From positions 1 through 64,000 of the forward strand of contig JAKLKA010000023.1 of NCBI GenBank assembly GCA_023150915.1: a DNA stretch of 64,000 nt. The letters run 5' to 3'. Shown in pieces: positions 40,739 to 53,368 of the stretch. Numbering within the stretch: position 1 is the first letter of the stretch; every line of letters starts with the position of its first letter. The notes under the pieces were generated by a model. The model was given only the letters and a program-made list of their open reading frames with translations. It did no database searches and was not told the DNA's origin. The translations under genes were made by a program, and so were the position numbers. This stretch comes from Polyangiaceae bacterium. GTDB taxonomy: Bacteria > Myxococcota_A > Polyangia > Polyangiales > Polyangiaceae.

Positions 40739-41299
40739 TTGAGGTTGTTGGTGGTGGCTGCAACGGGTGTGGCGCTTTCTTGCGCCACGCCCGCGTGTGG
40801 GGGCTCCACACGGGGTGACGGCGGTGGCGAAGGTGGCGCGGGCTCAACGTCCGGTGCCGGTGGACAAGGCGGAAGCTCGGGTGGGGCAGACAGTGGCCCC
40901 TGTTCCCCCGGGAGTACCACCGCATGTCCCTGTCCCGGCTACGCGGGGGTGCAATTCTGCAAGTCGGAAGGTGTCTTCGCCGCGTGCATCTGCACCGGCG
41001 GGCCCGGCGCACCGCCGGACTGCACAGTCGGGCCGAACTGCGGCGGTTGCGCCGACGATCTATCCGATTGTGTCTGCGAAACCGGTGACCCGAATGCATG
41101 CATCGAAGGATGCGGGGCGCTGTGCAGCGGGGGCTACTTCGCAGACTCGCTCTCCTGCAATGCCTGCCCACACCGGGTCCCGCCTCTGCAGGTCTGCTTC
41201 CACGACGCGGAGAAGGCATGTGCCTTCGCCTGCAGCGCAAAGACGGGGGGAACATGCAAGTCAACGCCGGAATGCCCTAGCGCGGTGACTTGTAGCTAG
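40739..41299 (+). CDS. Gly/Ser-rich, Cys-rich small lipoprotein, unknown
   Basis: About 186 residues. The start is uncertain: TTG at 40739 gives a short signal (RLLVVAATGVALSC), while GTG at 40706 would add eleven residues. After the lipid-attachment region comes a Gly/Ser linker and then a Cys-rich module (CPCPGYAG, CKSEGVF, CICTGGPG, CVGPNCGGC and others; about 20 Cys). This suggests a disulphide-rich secreted domain like that at 28280. It begins just after the decayed transposase and may be old passenger or flanking DNA. Function unknown. Confidence 0.6.
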   Translation: MRLLVVAATGVALSCATPACGGSTRGDGGGEGGAGSTSGAGGQGGSSGGADSGPCSPGSTTACPCPGYAGVQFCKSEGVFAACICTGGPGAPPDCTVGPNCGGCADDLSDCVCETGDPNACIEGCGALCSGGYFADSLSCNACPHRVPPLQVCFHDAEKACAFACSAKTGGTCKSTPECPSAVTCS

Positions 41300-41356
41300 G
41301 CTGCGAGGGGAGCACTGGGACGAGAGTTGCTTGCGGGCGGCGCGGTCCGCGGACCG

Positions 41357-41487
41357 TCACCCGTGCTCCCGCCCCGCCGCCAGGCACGCGATCCCGATCA
41401 CCACCACGCTGGCGAGCCCCGCACGTTCCAGCTGGCGTGCATCGCCGCGGCAAGCAGCACCACGGCCCACAAGAGCGGCTCGGCCAT
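41357..41487 (-). pseudogene. Remnant of a DMT/EamA-type transporter
   Basis: From an ATG at 41487 the minus strand reads MAEPLLWAVVLLAAAMHASW, a near-typical first helix of EamA/DMT drug-metabolite exporters. It reaches a stop after 29 codons. In another frame the following bases give a second hydrophobic helix (LASVVVIGIACLAAG) ending at a TGA at 41359-41357, possibly the last helix of the same gene. The several hundred residues between are absent. A tiny genuine peptide cannot be excluded, but a deletion remnant is the simpler reading. The rest of 41300-41536 shows nothing recognisable. Confidence 0.35.
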
Positions 41488-41536
41488 CGCACTCGTCTCC
41501 GCGCGCGATGGCCGCTCCGCCTGCTCGGGCCTCGGG

Positions 41537-43972
41537 TCAGTTCGAGGTCGGCTGCGCCTCTTTGCCCGCCGCCACCGCGTCCAGGTACGCCTGACTCGGC
41601 TGCGGCATGCTCTCGAGCGCCGCGGCCAGCACCTCGTCCAGCTTGTTGACGATCACGAACTCGAGCTCGTCGCGAACTTCCTTCGGGACCTCTTCCAGGT
41701 CGGCCTTGTTCCGCTCCGGAACCAGCACCCGCTTGATGCCAGCGCGGTGGGCCGCCAAGGTCTTCTCTTTCAGGCCGCCGATGGGCAGCACGCGGCCGCG
41801 CAGCGAGATCTCGCCGGTCATGGCCACGTCGTGGCGCACCCGGATCCCGGTCATCAGGCTCACCAGCGCGGTGAACATGGTGACGCCGGCGCTGGGCCCG
41901 TCTTTCGGCATGGCCCCGGCGGGGATGTGGATGTGGATGTCGCTCTTCTCGAGGAAGTCCTTGGCCACGCCGTACTTCTCGGCGTTGGTCCGCAGGTACG
42001 ACAGCGCGGCGTGCGCGCTCTCTTTCATCACGTCGCCGAGCTGCCCGGTGAGCTGCAGCTTGCCAGTGCCGAACATGCGAGTGGCCTCGATGAACAGGAT
42101 CTCGCCGCCCACGCTGGTCCAGGCCAGGCCCGTCGCCACGCCGGTCTCTTCGGTGCGCTCGGCGACCTCGCTGGTGTACTTGATTGGCCCCAGGTACTCG
42201 CGCAGATCGTCCTCGGTCTTCACGGTGCGCGGGGTGAGGTCGCCCTCGGCCACCTTCACTGCCACGCCGCGGATCACGCTGGCCACCTGCCGCTCCAAAG
42301 AGCGCACGCCCGCTTCCCGGGTGTAGTGCTCGATGATCTCTTCCACCGCTTCATCCATGATCTGAAGCTGTTCGGTCTTGAGCCCGTGCTCTTCGAGCTG
42401 CTTCGGGATCAAGTGCTGGCGCGCGATGGCCAGCTTCTCGCGCCGGGTGTACCCGGGGATCTCCAGAATCTCCATGCGGTCGCGCAGGGGCGGCGGGATC
42501 GGGTCTGCCACGTTGGCCGTGGCCACGAACATCACGTTCGAAAGATCGTAGGGGATCTCGAGATAGTGATCGGCGAAGGTGTTGTTCTGCTCCGGGTCGA
42601 GCACCTCGAGCAGCGCCGCGCTGGGGTCGCCGCGGAAGTCGTGGCCGATCTTGTCCACCTCGTCCATCATGAAGACGGGGTTGATGGTGCTGGCCTTCTT
42701 CATGCCCTGGATGATCTGTCCGGGCAGCGCGCCGACGTAGGTGCGGCGGTGCCCACGGATCGCGGCCTCGTCGTGCACGCCACCGAGTGACACGCGCACG
42801 AACTTGCGGCCCAGCGCCCGGGCGATGCTCCGCCCCAGGCTGGTCTTGCCCACGCCGGGCGGGCCGAGCAGGCAGAGAATTGGCCCTTTTTTGTCCTTCT
42901 TCAGCTTGCGCACCGCCAGATACTCCACGATGCGCTTCTTGACCTTCTCGAGCCCATAGTGATCTTCGTCGAGGACCTTCCGGACCTCCATGATCTCCAT
43001 GTTGTCCTCGGTCGAGTTGCTCCACGGCAGATCGAGGATCCAGTCGAGATAGGTCCGCACCACGGTGTACTCGGCGCTGCCCACCTGCATCGAACGCAGC
43101 CGCTTGAGCTGCTTCTTGGCCACGCTGTCGGCCTCGTTCGGCAGGTTCGCCTTGGCGATCCGCTCTTCGAGGCCGTCCAGATCGCCCTGGTCACCGTCGT
43201 CTTCGCCCAGCTCTTCTTTGATCGCCTTCAGCTGCTGCCGAAGCACGTACTCGCGCTGGTTCTTCCCCATCTCTTCTTTGATCTGCGAGTTGATGCGCTC
43301 GCGCATCTTGAGGATCTCGAGCTGACGGGTCAGCAGCCGAAGAACCTTGCGGATCCGCTCTTTGACCTCGATGGTCTCGATCAGCTGCGCCTTCTCTTCG
43401 ACCGGCGCATCCAGGTTTGCGGCCACCAGATCGGCCAGCGCGCCAGGCGCCTGGATCGAGTCGATCAGCGAGCCGGCCTCGCGCGGCAGCTCGGGCATCA
43501 GTTGAATGACCTGCTTGGCGACGTCGCGCAGGCTCATGGCCAACGCCTCGGCCTCGACGTCTTCCGCCGCGGGCGCCTCGACCTTGGCGACCTTGGCCTT
43601 CAGGTAAGGGGTGCTCTGGGTCAGGCCGTCGAGGCGGATGCGGGTGATGCCCTGCAAGATGAGCGAGTAGTTGCCACTCGAGTGCTTCAGCGCCTTGAGC
43701 ACCCGGGCCGCACACCCCACCGGGTACAGGTCGTCGGCGCCCGGGTCGTCGGTCGACGGATCGCGCTGAGCGAAGATCGCGATGACGGGCGACGGCAGGT
43801 TGTGCACGTCTTCGACCAGAGCGACGCTCTTCTCGCGGCCCACGTCGAAGGGGGCGACCGCACCAGGGAACAACACGGCGTTGCGAATCGGCAACACCGC
43901 AAGCTCGTCACCGAACCGGACCTCCTCTTCTTGAGGCTGGGCGGCGGGCGCGGGCTTCTTCTTCTCACTCAT
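41537..43972 (-). CDS. lon: ATP-dependent Lon protease
   Basis: 811 residues, LonA type. It has an N-terminal LON substrate-binding domain ([22 protein letters not shown]), a coiled-coil part, AAA+ module (Walker [10 protein letters not shown] near residue 368, [10 protein letters not shown] Walker B) and C-terminal serine-lysine protease domain (Ser in DGPSAGVTM near 693, Lys in [14 protein letters not shown] near 736). It degrades damaged and regulatory proteins in the cytoplasm. Lon is often heat-shock-regulated; I saw a -35-like TTGACC at 44037-44032 but no convincing partner. It is divergent from fmt, which starts 117 bases away. Confidence 0.97.
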   Translation of the reverse strand: MSEKKKPAPAAQPQEEEVRFGDELAVLPIRNAVLFPGAVAPFDVGREKSVALVEDVHNLPSPVIAIFAQRDPSTDDPGADDLYPVGCAARVLKALKHSSGNYSLILQGITRIRLDGLTQSTPYLKAKVAKVEAPAAEDVEAEALAMSLRDVAKQVIQLMPELPREAGSLIDSIQAPGALADLVAANLDAPVEEKAQLIETIEVKERIRKVLRLLTRQLEILKMRERINSQIKEEMGKNQREYVLRQQLKAIKEELGEDDGDQGDLDGLEERIAKANLPNEADSVAKKQLKRLRSMQVGSAEYTVVRTYLDWILDLPWSNSTEDNMEIMEVRKVLDEDHYGLEKVKKRIVEYLAVRKLKKDKKGPILCLLGPPGVGKTSLGRSIARALGRKFVRVSLGGVHDEAAIRGHRRTYVGALPGQIIQGMKKASTINPVFMMDEVDKIGHDFRGDPSAALLEVLDPEQNNTFADHYLEIPYDLSNVMFVATANVADPIPPPLRDRMEILEIPGYTRREKLAIARQHLIPKQLEEHGLKTEQLQIMDEAVEEIIEHYTREAGVRSLERQVASVIRGVAVKVAEGDLTPRTVKTEDDLREYLGPIKYTSEVAERTEETGVATGLAWTSVGGEILFIEATRMFGTGKLQLTGQLGDVMKESAHAALSYLRTNAEKYGVAKDFLEKSDIHIHIPAGAMPKDGPSAGVTMFTALVSLMTGIRVRHDVAMTGEISLRGRVLPIGGLKEKTLAAHRAGIKRVLVPERNKADLEEVPKEVRDELEFVIVNKLDEVLAAALESMPQPSQAYLDAVAAGKEAQPTSN

Positions 43973-44088
43973 GGGGTACCTTTCGACCCGACTCGGGGGG
44001 TCGCCCGACTTTTGTGACGATCGGGCACGCGGGTCAAGCTAAGCACGGCGGCCGAATGCGTCTATGCTCGACGCGGAACTTCAAAGGC

Positions 44089-45033
44089 ATGAGCTCGGCG
44101 TCCCGCATTCGCAGCGTTTTCTTCGGCACACCGGCGATTGCGGTCGCCGCCCTCGAGGCTCTGCACGAGACCACCCAGGTCGTGGCGGTGGTGTGCCAGC
44201 CCGACCGCCCCGCAGGGCGCGGCCTCGGGCTCAGCCAGCCGGCGGTGAAGGTCGCCGCAGTGCGCCTGGGCCTGCCCGTCCACCAGCCCGCCAAGGTCAA
44301 GACCGGCGAGCTCGAGCGCTGGCTCCGCCAGCTGGCCCCCGACGTGGCGGTGGTCATGGCCTACGGCCGAATTCTGCCGGAAGGCGTCCTTGCGGCCCCG
44401 CGTCTGGGCTGCGTGAACCTGCACGCTTCGCTCTTGCCCAAGTACCGCGGGGCTGCGCCGATCAACTGGGCGATCGCTGGCGGCGAGACCGAGACGGGCA
44501 TCAGCCTGATGCAAATGGACGCCGGGCTCGACACCGGACCGGTGTTCGCGACACGAACGCTCCCGATCGGCCCCGACGAGACCGCCGGCGAGCTGGCAGA
44601 GCGGCTGGCGGCGCTCGCCGCCGAGGTGGTCCGCGAAGATCTGCCGCGGGTCGCCTGCGGCGAGCTCACGGCGGCGCCGCAAGACGAGAGCCAGGCCACC
44701 CACGCGCCCCTGATCGACAAGCAGCACACCCGCGTCGACTGGGCTCGATCGGCCCGAGAAATAGTCGATTTGGTGCGCGGCATGGCGCCGCGCCCCGCCG
44801 CCCACACCACGGTCCGCGGCAAGCACCTCAAGCTGACGCGGGCCCGTGTTTCCACCCAGAACGCGCCGGGCGCGCCCGGCACGGTCGAGCTGGGCATCGG
44901 ACGTGAGCTGCTGGTGGCCACCGGCTCGGGGTCGCTCGAGATCGTGCGCGCCCAGCTGGAAGGCAAGAAGGAGCTCGGGGCAGCCGATCTGCTCAACGGC
45001 CGGGCGCTGGGGCCAGGCGATCGGCTCGGCTGA
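44089..45033 (+). CDS. fmt: Methionyl-tRNA formyltransferase
   Basis: 314 residues from the ATG at 44089; longer in-frame starts would add non-conserved residues. It formylates initiator Met-tRNA with N10-formyl-THF. The family motifs are VFFGTPAIAVAALEAL at the start, AYGRILP, and the catalytic segment NLHASLLPKYRGAAPI. The tetrahydrofolate region reads TGISLMQMDAGLDTGPV, and a C-terminal OB-like domain follows (GKHLKLTRARV). fmt is usually with def or rsmB; here it is followed by the HExxH protein and the Hsp70 pair. Length is normal. Confidence 0.95.
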   Translation: MSSASRIRSVFFGTPAIAVAALEALHETTQVVAVVCQPDRPAGRGLGLSQPAVKVAAVRLGLPVHQPAKVKTGELERWLRQLAPDVAVVMAYGRILPEGVLAAPRLGCVNLHASLLPKYRGAAPINWAIAGGETETGISLMQMDAGLDTGPVFATRTLPIGPDETAGELAERLAALAAEVVREDLPRVACGELTAAPQDESQATHAPLIDKQHTRVDWARSAREIVDLVRGMAPRPAAHTTVRGKHLKLTRARVSTQNAPGAPGTVELGIGRELLVATGSGSLEIVRAQLEGKKELGAADLLNGRALGPGDRLG

Positions 45034-45050
45034 ATGCTAGGCTATCGTCC

Positions 45051-45625
45051 GTGTCGATTTCGGAGCGCCTGATCCAGGACATTGTCTTGGAGTTTCCGAA
45101 CTTTCGCATCGTGGACAAGCGCGACGATCCGCTCAGCCGGGCCATCGATCGTACCCTCAAAATCGTGACATTTGGGGGCCAGGCCGGCTACCTCACCGTG
45201 TACCACACGGTCATCGGAGACACCCTGTACGTCCCTGCCTCATGGAGCGGCGCTTCGGACGTCGAGCGCGCCATCGTGCTCCGACACGAGCGCGTGCACC
45301 TGCGCCAGCGGCGGCGGTACGGCGCGGCCCTGATGACCTTCCTGTACCTGGTGCCGTTCTTTCCGCTCGGGCTGGCCTACGGCCGCGCGCGGATCGAATG
45401 GGAGGCGTACGCCGAGACGCTGCGCGCCACCGCCGAGCTCTGCGGGCTGGCGGCCGCCCGGTCGCCCGAGCTGCGGGCTCGGATCGTGCGGCGGTTCACC
45501 GGGCCAGACTACGGCTGGATGTGGCCCTTCGGGCGTCAGGTGATGCGCTGGTACGATGAAGCGCTCGGTCGCATCGCGAGCGAGCTCGGTGCCCCACGGG
45601 CGGCCCTGCACGGAGAACACGCAGC

Positions 45626-45629
<4 letters not shown>
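45051..45629 (+). CDS. Small HExxH putative metalloprotein
   Basis: 192 residues from a GTG. Residues around 84-88 read HERVH within LRHERVHLRQRRR, an HExxH zinc motif, with a downstream Glu in the segment RIEWEAYAE that could be the third ligand. A hydrophobic segment (MTFLYLVPFFPLGLAYG) follows, and the C terminus is short. It has no signal peptide. Metal-binding and peptidase activity are inferences; the fold may resemble small gluzincins. Its 3' end overlaps the Hsp70 start by four bases (ATGA), and it lies 17 bases after fmt, so the four genes from fmt on look like one operon. Confidence 0.7.
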
Positions 45630-48465
<2,836 letters not shown>

Positions 48466-48469
<4 letters not shown>

Positions 48470-49014
48470 CCGATCGGGTCACCCTCGAGCGCCTGCAAGA
48501 GTGGCACGACGTTCTCGACGATTCGAGCTACTACGAGATCTTGGGCGTGCTCGAGATCTGTGACGAAGAGGCACTGCGCGACGCGTTTCGGGGCTTTGCG
48601 CTCTCGTTCCACCCCGATCTGTTCCGTGACTCGCCAGAGCCGGTGCTGGCGGTGGTGCGGCGCATCTTCCAGCGGGGCACCGAGGCCTACCGCGTGCTCG
48701 CGAATCGCGAGCTGCGCATCCGGTACGACATGGGCCTTCAGCGCGGCAAGCGCCGCCTGGAAGAAGCCCTTGCCCCCAAGACCGAAGCGCCGCCGCCGGT
48801 CAGCATCCGCAGCAAGGGCCTGGACGAGCTGGCGCGCTCGGGCGGCGCGAAGCTCGCCGCCCAGAAAGCGGCCAAGCTGATCGAGAAGGGCGACCTGGAG
48901 GGCGCGCGAAAAGAGCTGGAAAAGGCCCTGGTCTTCGACGGCAACGTCAACCCGAAGCTGGTCGAGCAGATCGAAGCCATCACGCTGGTGCTGTACGCCG
49001 GCGGCGCAAGCTGA
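48466..49014 (+). CDS. J-domain co-chaperone
   Basis: 182 residues. An N-terminal J-domain (about residues 22-95) has helix II, the HPD motif in SFHPDLFRDS, and a helix-III region AYRVLANRELRIRYDMG. It lacks the Gly/Phe linker, zinc-finger and DnaJ C-terminal domains. After a Pro-rich linker, the last about 60 residues form a helical, Lys/Glu-rich segment (LIEKGDLEGARKELEKAL), possibly a TPR-like or coiled-coil partner-binding part. The overlap with the upstream Hsp70 marks it as that protein's dedicated co-chaperone; client unknown. Confidence 0.88.
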
Positions 49015-49055
49015 GCTTGCGGCCCGCGCCCTGACGCACGATCCTCCCGAACCGG

Positions 49056-49688
49056 ATGATCACGCTCTTCGGCGAAAGCATGTGGGACAGTCCGTGGGTG
49101 CTGACGGTATTCGTCGCCCTCAGGGAAAAAGCCATCGACTTCGAGATCCGCTCGCTCGACCTCACCGCCGGCGAGCAGACCACCCCGGAGTACCGCGACG
49201 CCTCACTCACCGCGCGCGTGCCGGCCATCGAGCATGACGGCTTCGTGCTGTCCGAGTCGATGGCCATCGTCGAATACCTGGAAGAGACGTTCAGCCCGCC
49301 CGAGTACCCCCCCCTCTTGCCGGCATCGCTGCGCGACCGCGGTCGAGCCCGGCAGATCATGGGGTGGTTGCGCACCGATCTGGCCGCGCTACGCGAGGCG
49401 CGACCGACCACGTCGATCTTCTTCTCACCCGTCACCACGCCGCTGTCGCCGAAGGCCATGGCCGCGCGCAACAAGCTGGTCGACGTGGCCGAGCGCCTCT
49501 TGCCCGAGAGCGGCGGCTCGCTGTTCGACTACGTGACCATCGCCGACGTGGACCTCACGCTGGCGCTGCAGCGCTTGATTGCCAGCGGTGATCCGGTCCC
49601 GGCGCGCCTTTCCGAGTACGCCCGAGAGATCTGGCGCCGGCCCAGCGTGCAGGCGTTCGTGGCCCAAGACCGCCCGAAAATGCACTGA
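49056..49688 (+). CDS. Glutathione S-transferase, YfcF-like
   Basis: 210 residues with the two-domain GST layout. The thioredoxin-like N-terminal part has DSPWVLTVFVALREKAIDFE, the cis-Pro segment ARVPAIEHDGFVLSESMAIVEYLEETF, and an all-helical C-terminal part (LPESGGSLFDYVTIADVDLTLALQRLI). The pattern, including RQIMGWLRTDL and the WRRPSVQAFV ending, closely follows E. coli YfcF, a glutathione transferase/peroxidase linked to oxidative-stress protection. The catalytic residue of this GST class is not the usual Tyr/Cys and is not assigned. It lies 41 bases after the J-protein and converges on tpiA. Confidence 0.85.
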   Translation: MITLFGESMWDSPWVLTVFVALREKAIDFEIRSLDLTAGEQTTPEYRDASLTARVPAIEHDGFVLSESMAIVEYLEETFSPPEYPPLLPASLRDRGRARQIMGWLRTDLAALREARPTTSIFFSPVTTPLSPKAMAARNKLVDVAERLLPESGGSLFDYVTIADVDLTLALQRLIASGDPVPARLSEYAREIWRRPSVQAFVAQDRPKMH

Positions 49689-49724
49689 AGGGGCAGCCGA
49701 GGGTCGCGGCGCAGGCCGGGGGCC

Positions 49725-50495
49725 TCATGCCCGCTGGGCGGCTTCGACGATCTTGCCGAACCCCACGGCGTCCAGCGACGCGCCACCCACCAGGGCCCCG
49801 TCGATGTTGGGCTGCGCCAGGAGCTCGGCGGCGTTGTCGGCCTTCACGCTGCCGCCGTACAGGATGCGCGTGCTCGCGCCGAGCGCCGACGACGCTCGGG
49901 TGAGCTGCTCGCGGATCGAGGCGTGCACGGCCTCGGCGTCCGCCGGGCTCGCCACCTTTCCGGTGCCAATGGCCCACACCGGCTCGTAGGCGATGGCGCC
50001 GAAACCGGGTTGCCGCCCGAGCGCCTCGAGCACCGCGCGGACCTGGCGCTCCACCACCGCCAGCGTCTGGCCCGCGTCGCGCTCGGCGAGCGTTTCGCCC
50101 ACGCACACGATGGGACGCGGCCCGGTGCTCATCGCGCGCGCGGTCTTCTTCGCGACCAGCTGGTCCGTCTCGCCCCCCTTCTGCCGGCGCTCGCTGTGAC
50201 CGATCAGCACCCAGGTCACTCCCGCTGCCCGCAACATCGAGCTGGAGATCTCTCCGGTGAATGCGCCGTCGGCTTCCTCGCTCATGTTCTGCGCGCCGAG
50301 CGCCACGCTACTGTCTGCGCGGTCCAGCGCCGCTCGCACCACCGCGAGCGCAGTGAACGGCGGGGCGACCAGCACGTCGACCCGATCGTGCCTCCCCACC
50401 GCGCTCGCGACGGCGGCGGCGAGCTCGGCGGCCTCTGGCCCGCCCACGTTCATCTTCCAATTGCCGGCGACGAAAGGCGTGCGTTCGGGGTCCAC
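49725..50495 (-). CDS. tpiA: Triosephosphate isomerase
   Basis: 256 residues with all catalytic residues: Lys14 in GNWKMN, His100 in IGHSERR, Glu171 in [10 protein letters not shown]. The phosphate loop [10 protein letters not shown] follows. It interconverts glyceraldehyde-3-phosphate and dihydroxyacetone phosphate. It is divergent from the RpiB-DeoC fusion with about 95 bases between starts. The aldolase of that operon would release glyceraldehyde-3-phosphate, so shared regulation is attractive but unproven; it is probably the general glycolytic enzyme. Confidence 0.96.
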   Translation of the reverse strand: MDPERTPFVAGNWKMNVGGPEAAELAAAVASAVGRHDRVDVLVAPPFTALAVVRAALDRADSSVALGAQNMSEEADGAFTGEISSSMLRAAGVTWVLIGHSERRQKGGETDQLVAKKTARAMSTGPRPIVCVGETLAERDAGQTLAVVERQVRAVLEALGRQPGFGAIAYEPVWAIGTGKVASPADAEAVHASIREQLTRASSALGASTRILYGGSVKADNAAELLAQPNIDGALVGGASLDAVGFGKIVEAAQRA

Positions 50496-50590
50496 GTCCC
50501 CAGGTCTACAGCCGGAAACCGCGCACTGTCGACTCCGTTCGGTCGCCCTCGCACGCGACGAAGAAATGCTCTACCGTGCGACCCTCCCCG

Positions 50591-52027
50591 ATGAGCACGT
50601 CCATCAAGGCTGCGGGACCGGTCGTCCTGGGCAGCGATCACGGCGGCTTCGAGCTGAAAGAGGCGTTGAAGCGCCACCTCGAGAGGCTTGGCGTGACGGT
50701 CATCGACGCGGGCACGCACAGCAAGGAAGCGTGCGACTATCCGGTGTTCGCGCGCGCCGCAGCGCTGGCGGTCGCGCGCGGCGAGGCGTGGCGCGGCGTC
50801 GTCGTGGACGGTGCCGGAATCGGCTCCGGCATGGTGGCGAACAAGATCCCCGGTGTGCGCTCCGCAATGGCGTTCGACGTCGCGACTGCGAAGAACGCTC
50901 GCGAGCACAACGACGCCAACATGCTGACCCTGGGCGCGGGCTATCTCAGCGAAGAAACCGCGCTCAAAGTCCTTGACGTCTTTCTGACGACCGACTGTAC
51001 TCTGGACCGTCACAAGCGCCGCGTGGCGATGATCGACGCGCTCGACGCAGGCAGAAATCTCCCTGCGTCCACCCACGAGAAGAGGTACAGCGAGCTCATG
51101 GCCAGCCCCGATCGCGCGTCGCTCGTTCAAGCGATTGTCGACGTGCTCAGCGCGAACCCGTCGCTCTTGGCGGGCGCCACCGACCTGCCCGGGGGCGCGC
51201 CCAGCCTCTGCGCCGACGGTCGCTGCGTTGCCTGCGGCAGCTGTATTTCCAAGCGCACCGACAGCGTGCGCGCCATCGTGGGCGCGGGCCGACCCATGCG
51301 TCTGGCCAGCGCGCCCGGCCTGGGCGCCGTGCCGGACGACATCGCCAAGTTCATCGACCACACCCTGCTCAAGCCCGACGCCACCTACGCGGACATCGAC
51401 AAGCTGTGCGCAGAGGCCGCAAAGTTCGGCTTTGCCTCCGTGTGCGTGAACCCCATGTACGTGAAGCGCTGCGCGGACAAGCTCCGGGGCTCGTCCTCGC
51501 TGGTCTGCACGGTCATCGGCTTCCCGCTCGGCGCCACCCCCCCGGACATCAAGGCCCTCGAGGCCCGCCGCGCCATCCGGGACGGCGCTCGCGAGATCGA
51601 CATGGTGATCTCCATTGGCGCGCTCAAGAGCGGCGACCACAAGTACGTGTACGACGACATCCGCGCCGTGGCTGAGACCGTCCACGACGGCCGCGCCATC
51701 CTCAAGGTGATCCTGGAAACCGCCCTGCTCACCGACGAAGAAAAGATCGCCGGCTGCGTCGCCGCCAAGAAAGCACGGGCCGACTTCGTCAAGACCTCGA
51801 CCGGCTTCGCCAAGGGCGGCGCCACCGTCCACGACGTCACGCTGATGGCCACCGCAGTCGATCACCGCCTGGGCGTGAAGGCGTCGGGCGGCGTCGGCTC
51901 GGCAGAGGACGCACGCAAGATGATCCAGGCCGGCGCCACGCGCATCGGCGCGTCGGTGGGAGTCAAGATCGTGCAAGAGTCGCGCGGGCAGGCCTCCGAC
52001 TCGGCGTCGGCCAAGGCCGCATATTAG
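50591..52027 (+). CDS. RpiB-DeoC fusion (ribose-5-P isomerase B fold + deoxyribose-phosphate aldolase)
   Basis: 478 residues from the ATG at 50591; a GTG at 50576 would add only five residues. Residues 8-152 are RpiB-like ([15 protein letters not shown]107 in HNDAN, the RHKRRV block), but the catalytic Cys position is Asp73 ([11 protein letters not shown]). Residues about 160-245 are a linker with an amphipathic helix ([14 protein letters not shown], about 177-190) and four Cys spaced C207-x4-C212-x2-C215-x2-C218. Residues 248-470 are DeoC with Asp337, the Schiff-base Lys401 (DFVKTSTGF) and Lys430. DeoC cleaves 2-deoxyribose-5-phosphate to acetaldehyde and glyceraldehyde-3-phosphate. First gene of the BMC operon. 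Confidence 0.93.
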   Translation: MSTSIKAAGPVVLGSDHGGFELKEALKRHLERLGVTVIDAGTHSKEACDYPVFARAAALAVARGEAWRGVVVDGAGIGSGMVANKIPGVRSAMAFDVATAKNAREHNDANMLTLGAGYLSEETALKVLDVFLTTDCTLDRHKRRVAMIDALDAGRNLPASTHEKRYSELMASPDRASLVQAIVDVLSANPSLLAGATDLPGGAPSLCADGRCVACGSCISKRTDSVRAIVGAGRPMRLASAPGLGAVPDDIAKFIDHTLLKPDATYADIDKLCAEAAKFGFASVCVNPMYVKRCADKLRGSSSLVCTVIGFPLGATPPDIKALEARRAIRDGAREIDMVISIGALKSGDHKYVYDDIRAVAETVHDGRAILKVILETALLTDEEKIAGCVAAKKARADFVKTSTGFAKGGATVHDVTLMATAVDHRLGVKASGGVGSAEDARKMIQAGATRIGASVGVKIVQESRGQASDSASAKAAY

Positions 52028-52053
52028 CCGTCGCGAAAGGTGAGAAGAGCCAG

Positions 52054-52689
52054 ATGGCCGACCTTCGAAGCTTCGTTTTCCTCGATTCGCTCCAGCCGCA
52101 GCTGGCCGCCTACCTCGGCACCGTCGCGAAGGGCTTCTTGCCCGTCGCGCACGAGGCATCGCTCATCGTCGAGATCTCGCCGGGCATCGAGATCAACCGC
52201 GTCACCGACATCGCCGTGAAGGCCACCGACGTGCGGCCGGGCATGCAGATCGTCGAACGCCTGTACGGCATGCTCGAGCTCCACAGCCCCTCGCAGGCAG
52301 ACGTGCGACAGGCCGGCAGCGCCATTCTGGCGGCGCTGGAGCTCACGGAAGAGGACCGCATCCAGCCCCGCGTGCTGTCGTCTCAGGTCATCAAGCACGT
52401 GGACGATCAGCAGGTGCAGCTGATCAACCGCAGTCGCCAGGGCATGATGCTGATCGCCCAAGAGTCGCTGTTCATCATGGAGGTGGAGCCCGCGGGTTAC
52501 GCCGCGTTCGCCGCCAACGAGGCAGAGAAGGCCGCGGACATCAACGTGATCGACGTGCGCATGACCGGCGCGTTCGGCCGCGTCTACCTGGGCGGCGAGC
52601 AGCGCGACATCGACGTGGCGAGCGTGGCCGCGCAGAAGGCCATCGAATCGCTGAAGGGGCGCGAGGCAAAGTCCTCGCGGAAGGATTGA
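52054..52689 (+). CDS. BMC-T tandem-domain shell protein (HO_3341-like), copy 1
   Basis: 211 residues, two fused BMC domains forming a trimer that looks like a hexamer, with the start [20 protein letters not shown] and [12 protein letters not shown]. It closely follows the H. ochraceum HO_3341 pattern (RxxIFLDALQPQLA, FLPVxxQASL), a BMC-T type able to stack face to face and gate a central pore. A Lys/Ser/Arg tail (KSSRKD) may face the lumen or cytoplasm. It starts 26 bases after the fusion gene, preceded by GAGAAG. It is paralogous to the next gene and probably forms part of the facet. Confidence 0.92.
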   Translation: MADLRSFVFLDSLQPQLAAYLGTVAKGFLPVAHEASLIVEISPGIEINRVTDIAVKATDVRPGMQIVERLYGMLELHSPSQADVRQAGSAILAALELTEEDRIQPRVLSSQVIKHVDDQQVQLINRSRQGMMLIAQESLFIMEVEPAGYAAFAANEAEKAADINVIDVRMTGAFGRVYLGGEQRDIDVASVAAQKAIESLKGREAKSSRKD

Positions 52690-52692
52690 GCC

Positions 52693-53313
52693 GTGGTCGA
52701 CCTCCGAAGCTTCGTGTTCCTGGACTCGCTGCAGCCGCAGCACGCCGCCTTCCTCGGGACGGTGGCGAAGGGCTTCTTGCCGGTGCGCGGTCAGGCGTCG
52801 CTGTTCATCGAGATCGCGCCCGGCATCGAGATCAACCGGCTCACCGACATCGCGGTCAAGGCGACCAGCGTCAAGCCGGGCATGCAGATCGTCGAGCGCC
52901 TGTACGGGTTGCTCGAGCTGCACCACGACGAGCAAGCCGAGGTGCGGCGCGCCGGCGAGGCCATCTTGAAAGAGATCGGTGCGGAAGAGTCCTCGCGCAT
53001 CAAGCCCGAGATCCTCTCCTCGACGGTGATTCGTCACCTGGACGACCGCCAGACGCAGCTGATCAACCGCGTGCGCCACGGCCACATGATCGTGGCCGGG
53101 CAGACCCTCTACACGCTCGAGGTCCAGCCGGCGGCAAACGCCGCGCTGGCGGCCAACGAAGCGGAGAAGGCCGCCCGCATCAAGGTGCTCGAGATCGTGA
53201 GCTTCGGCTCCCTCGGGCGCGTGTACCTGGCGGGAGAGGACCGAGACATCGACGTCGCGGTGCCTGCGGCAGAGAGAGCACTGAGCGGGCTCGCGGGGCG
53301 AGCCGGCAAGTAG
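52693..53313 (+). CDS. BMC-T tandem-domain shell protein (HO_3341-like), copy 2
   Basis: 206 residues from a GTG, three bases after copy 1. It has the same [20 protein letters not shown] start, [12 protein letters not shown] and [14 protein letters not shown] blocks. Overall identity to copy 1 is high by eye but the pore and domain-joining loops differ (for example [16 protein letters not shown] versus HSPSQADVRQAGSAIL). That suggests duplication followed by specialisation of pore properties. In Haliangium the HO_3341-type protein is encoded outside the main locus; here both copies lie inside the operon. Confidence 0.92.
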   Translation: MVDLRSFVFLDSLQPQHAAFLGTVAKGFLPVRGQASLFIEIAPGIEINRLTDIAVKATSVKPGMQIVERLYGLLELHHDEQAEVRRAGEAILKEIGAEESSRIKPEILSSTVIRHLDDRQTQLINRVRHGHMIVAGQTLYTLEVQPAANAALAANEAEKAARIKVLEIVSFGSLGRVYLAGEDRDIDVAVPAAERALSGLAGRAGK

Positions 53314-53368
53314 ACGGACTAGTTAGACCGGCGGGTAGGACAACGCCTGAGCAACACGGAGAACGGAA

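Noticed and set aside
50496-50590. Consensus promoter for the BMC operon
   Set aside because: The gap has no convincing -35/-10 pair in either direction; not called.
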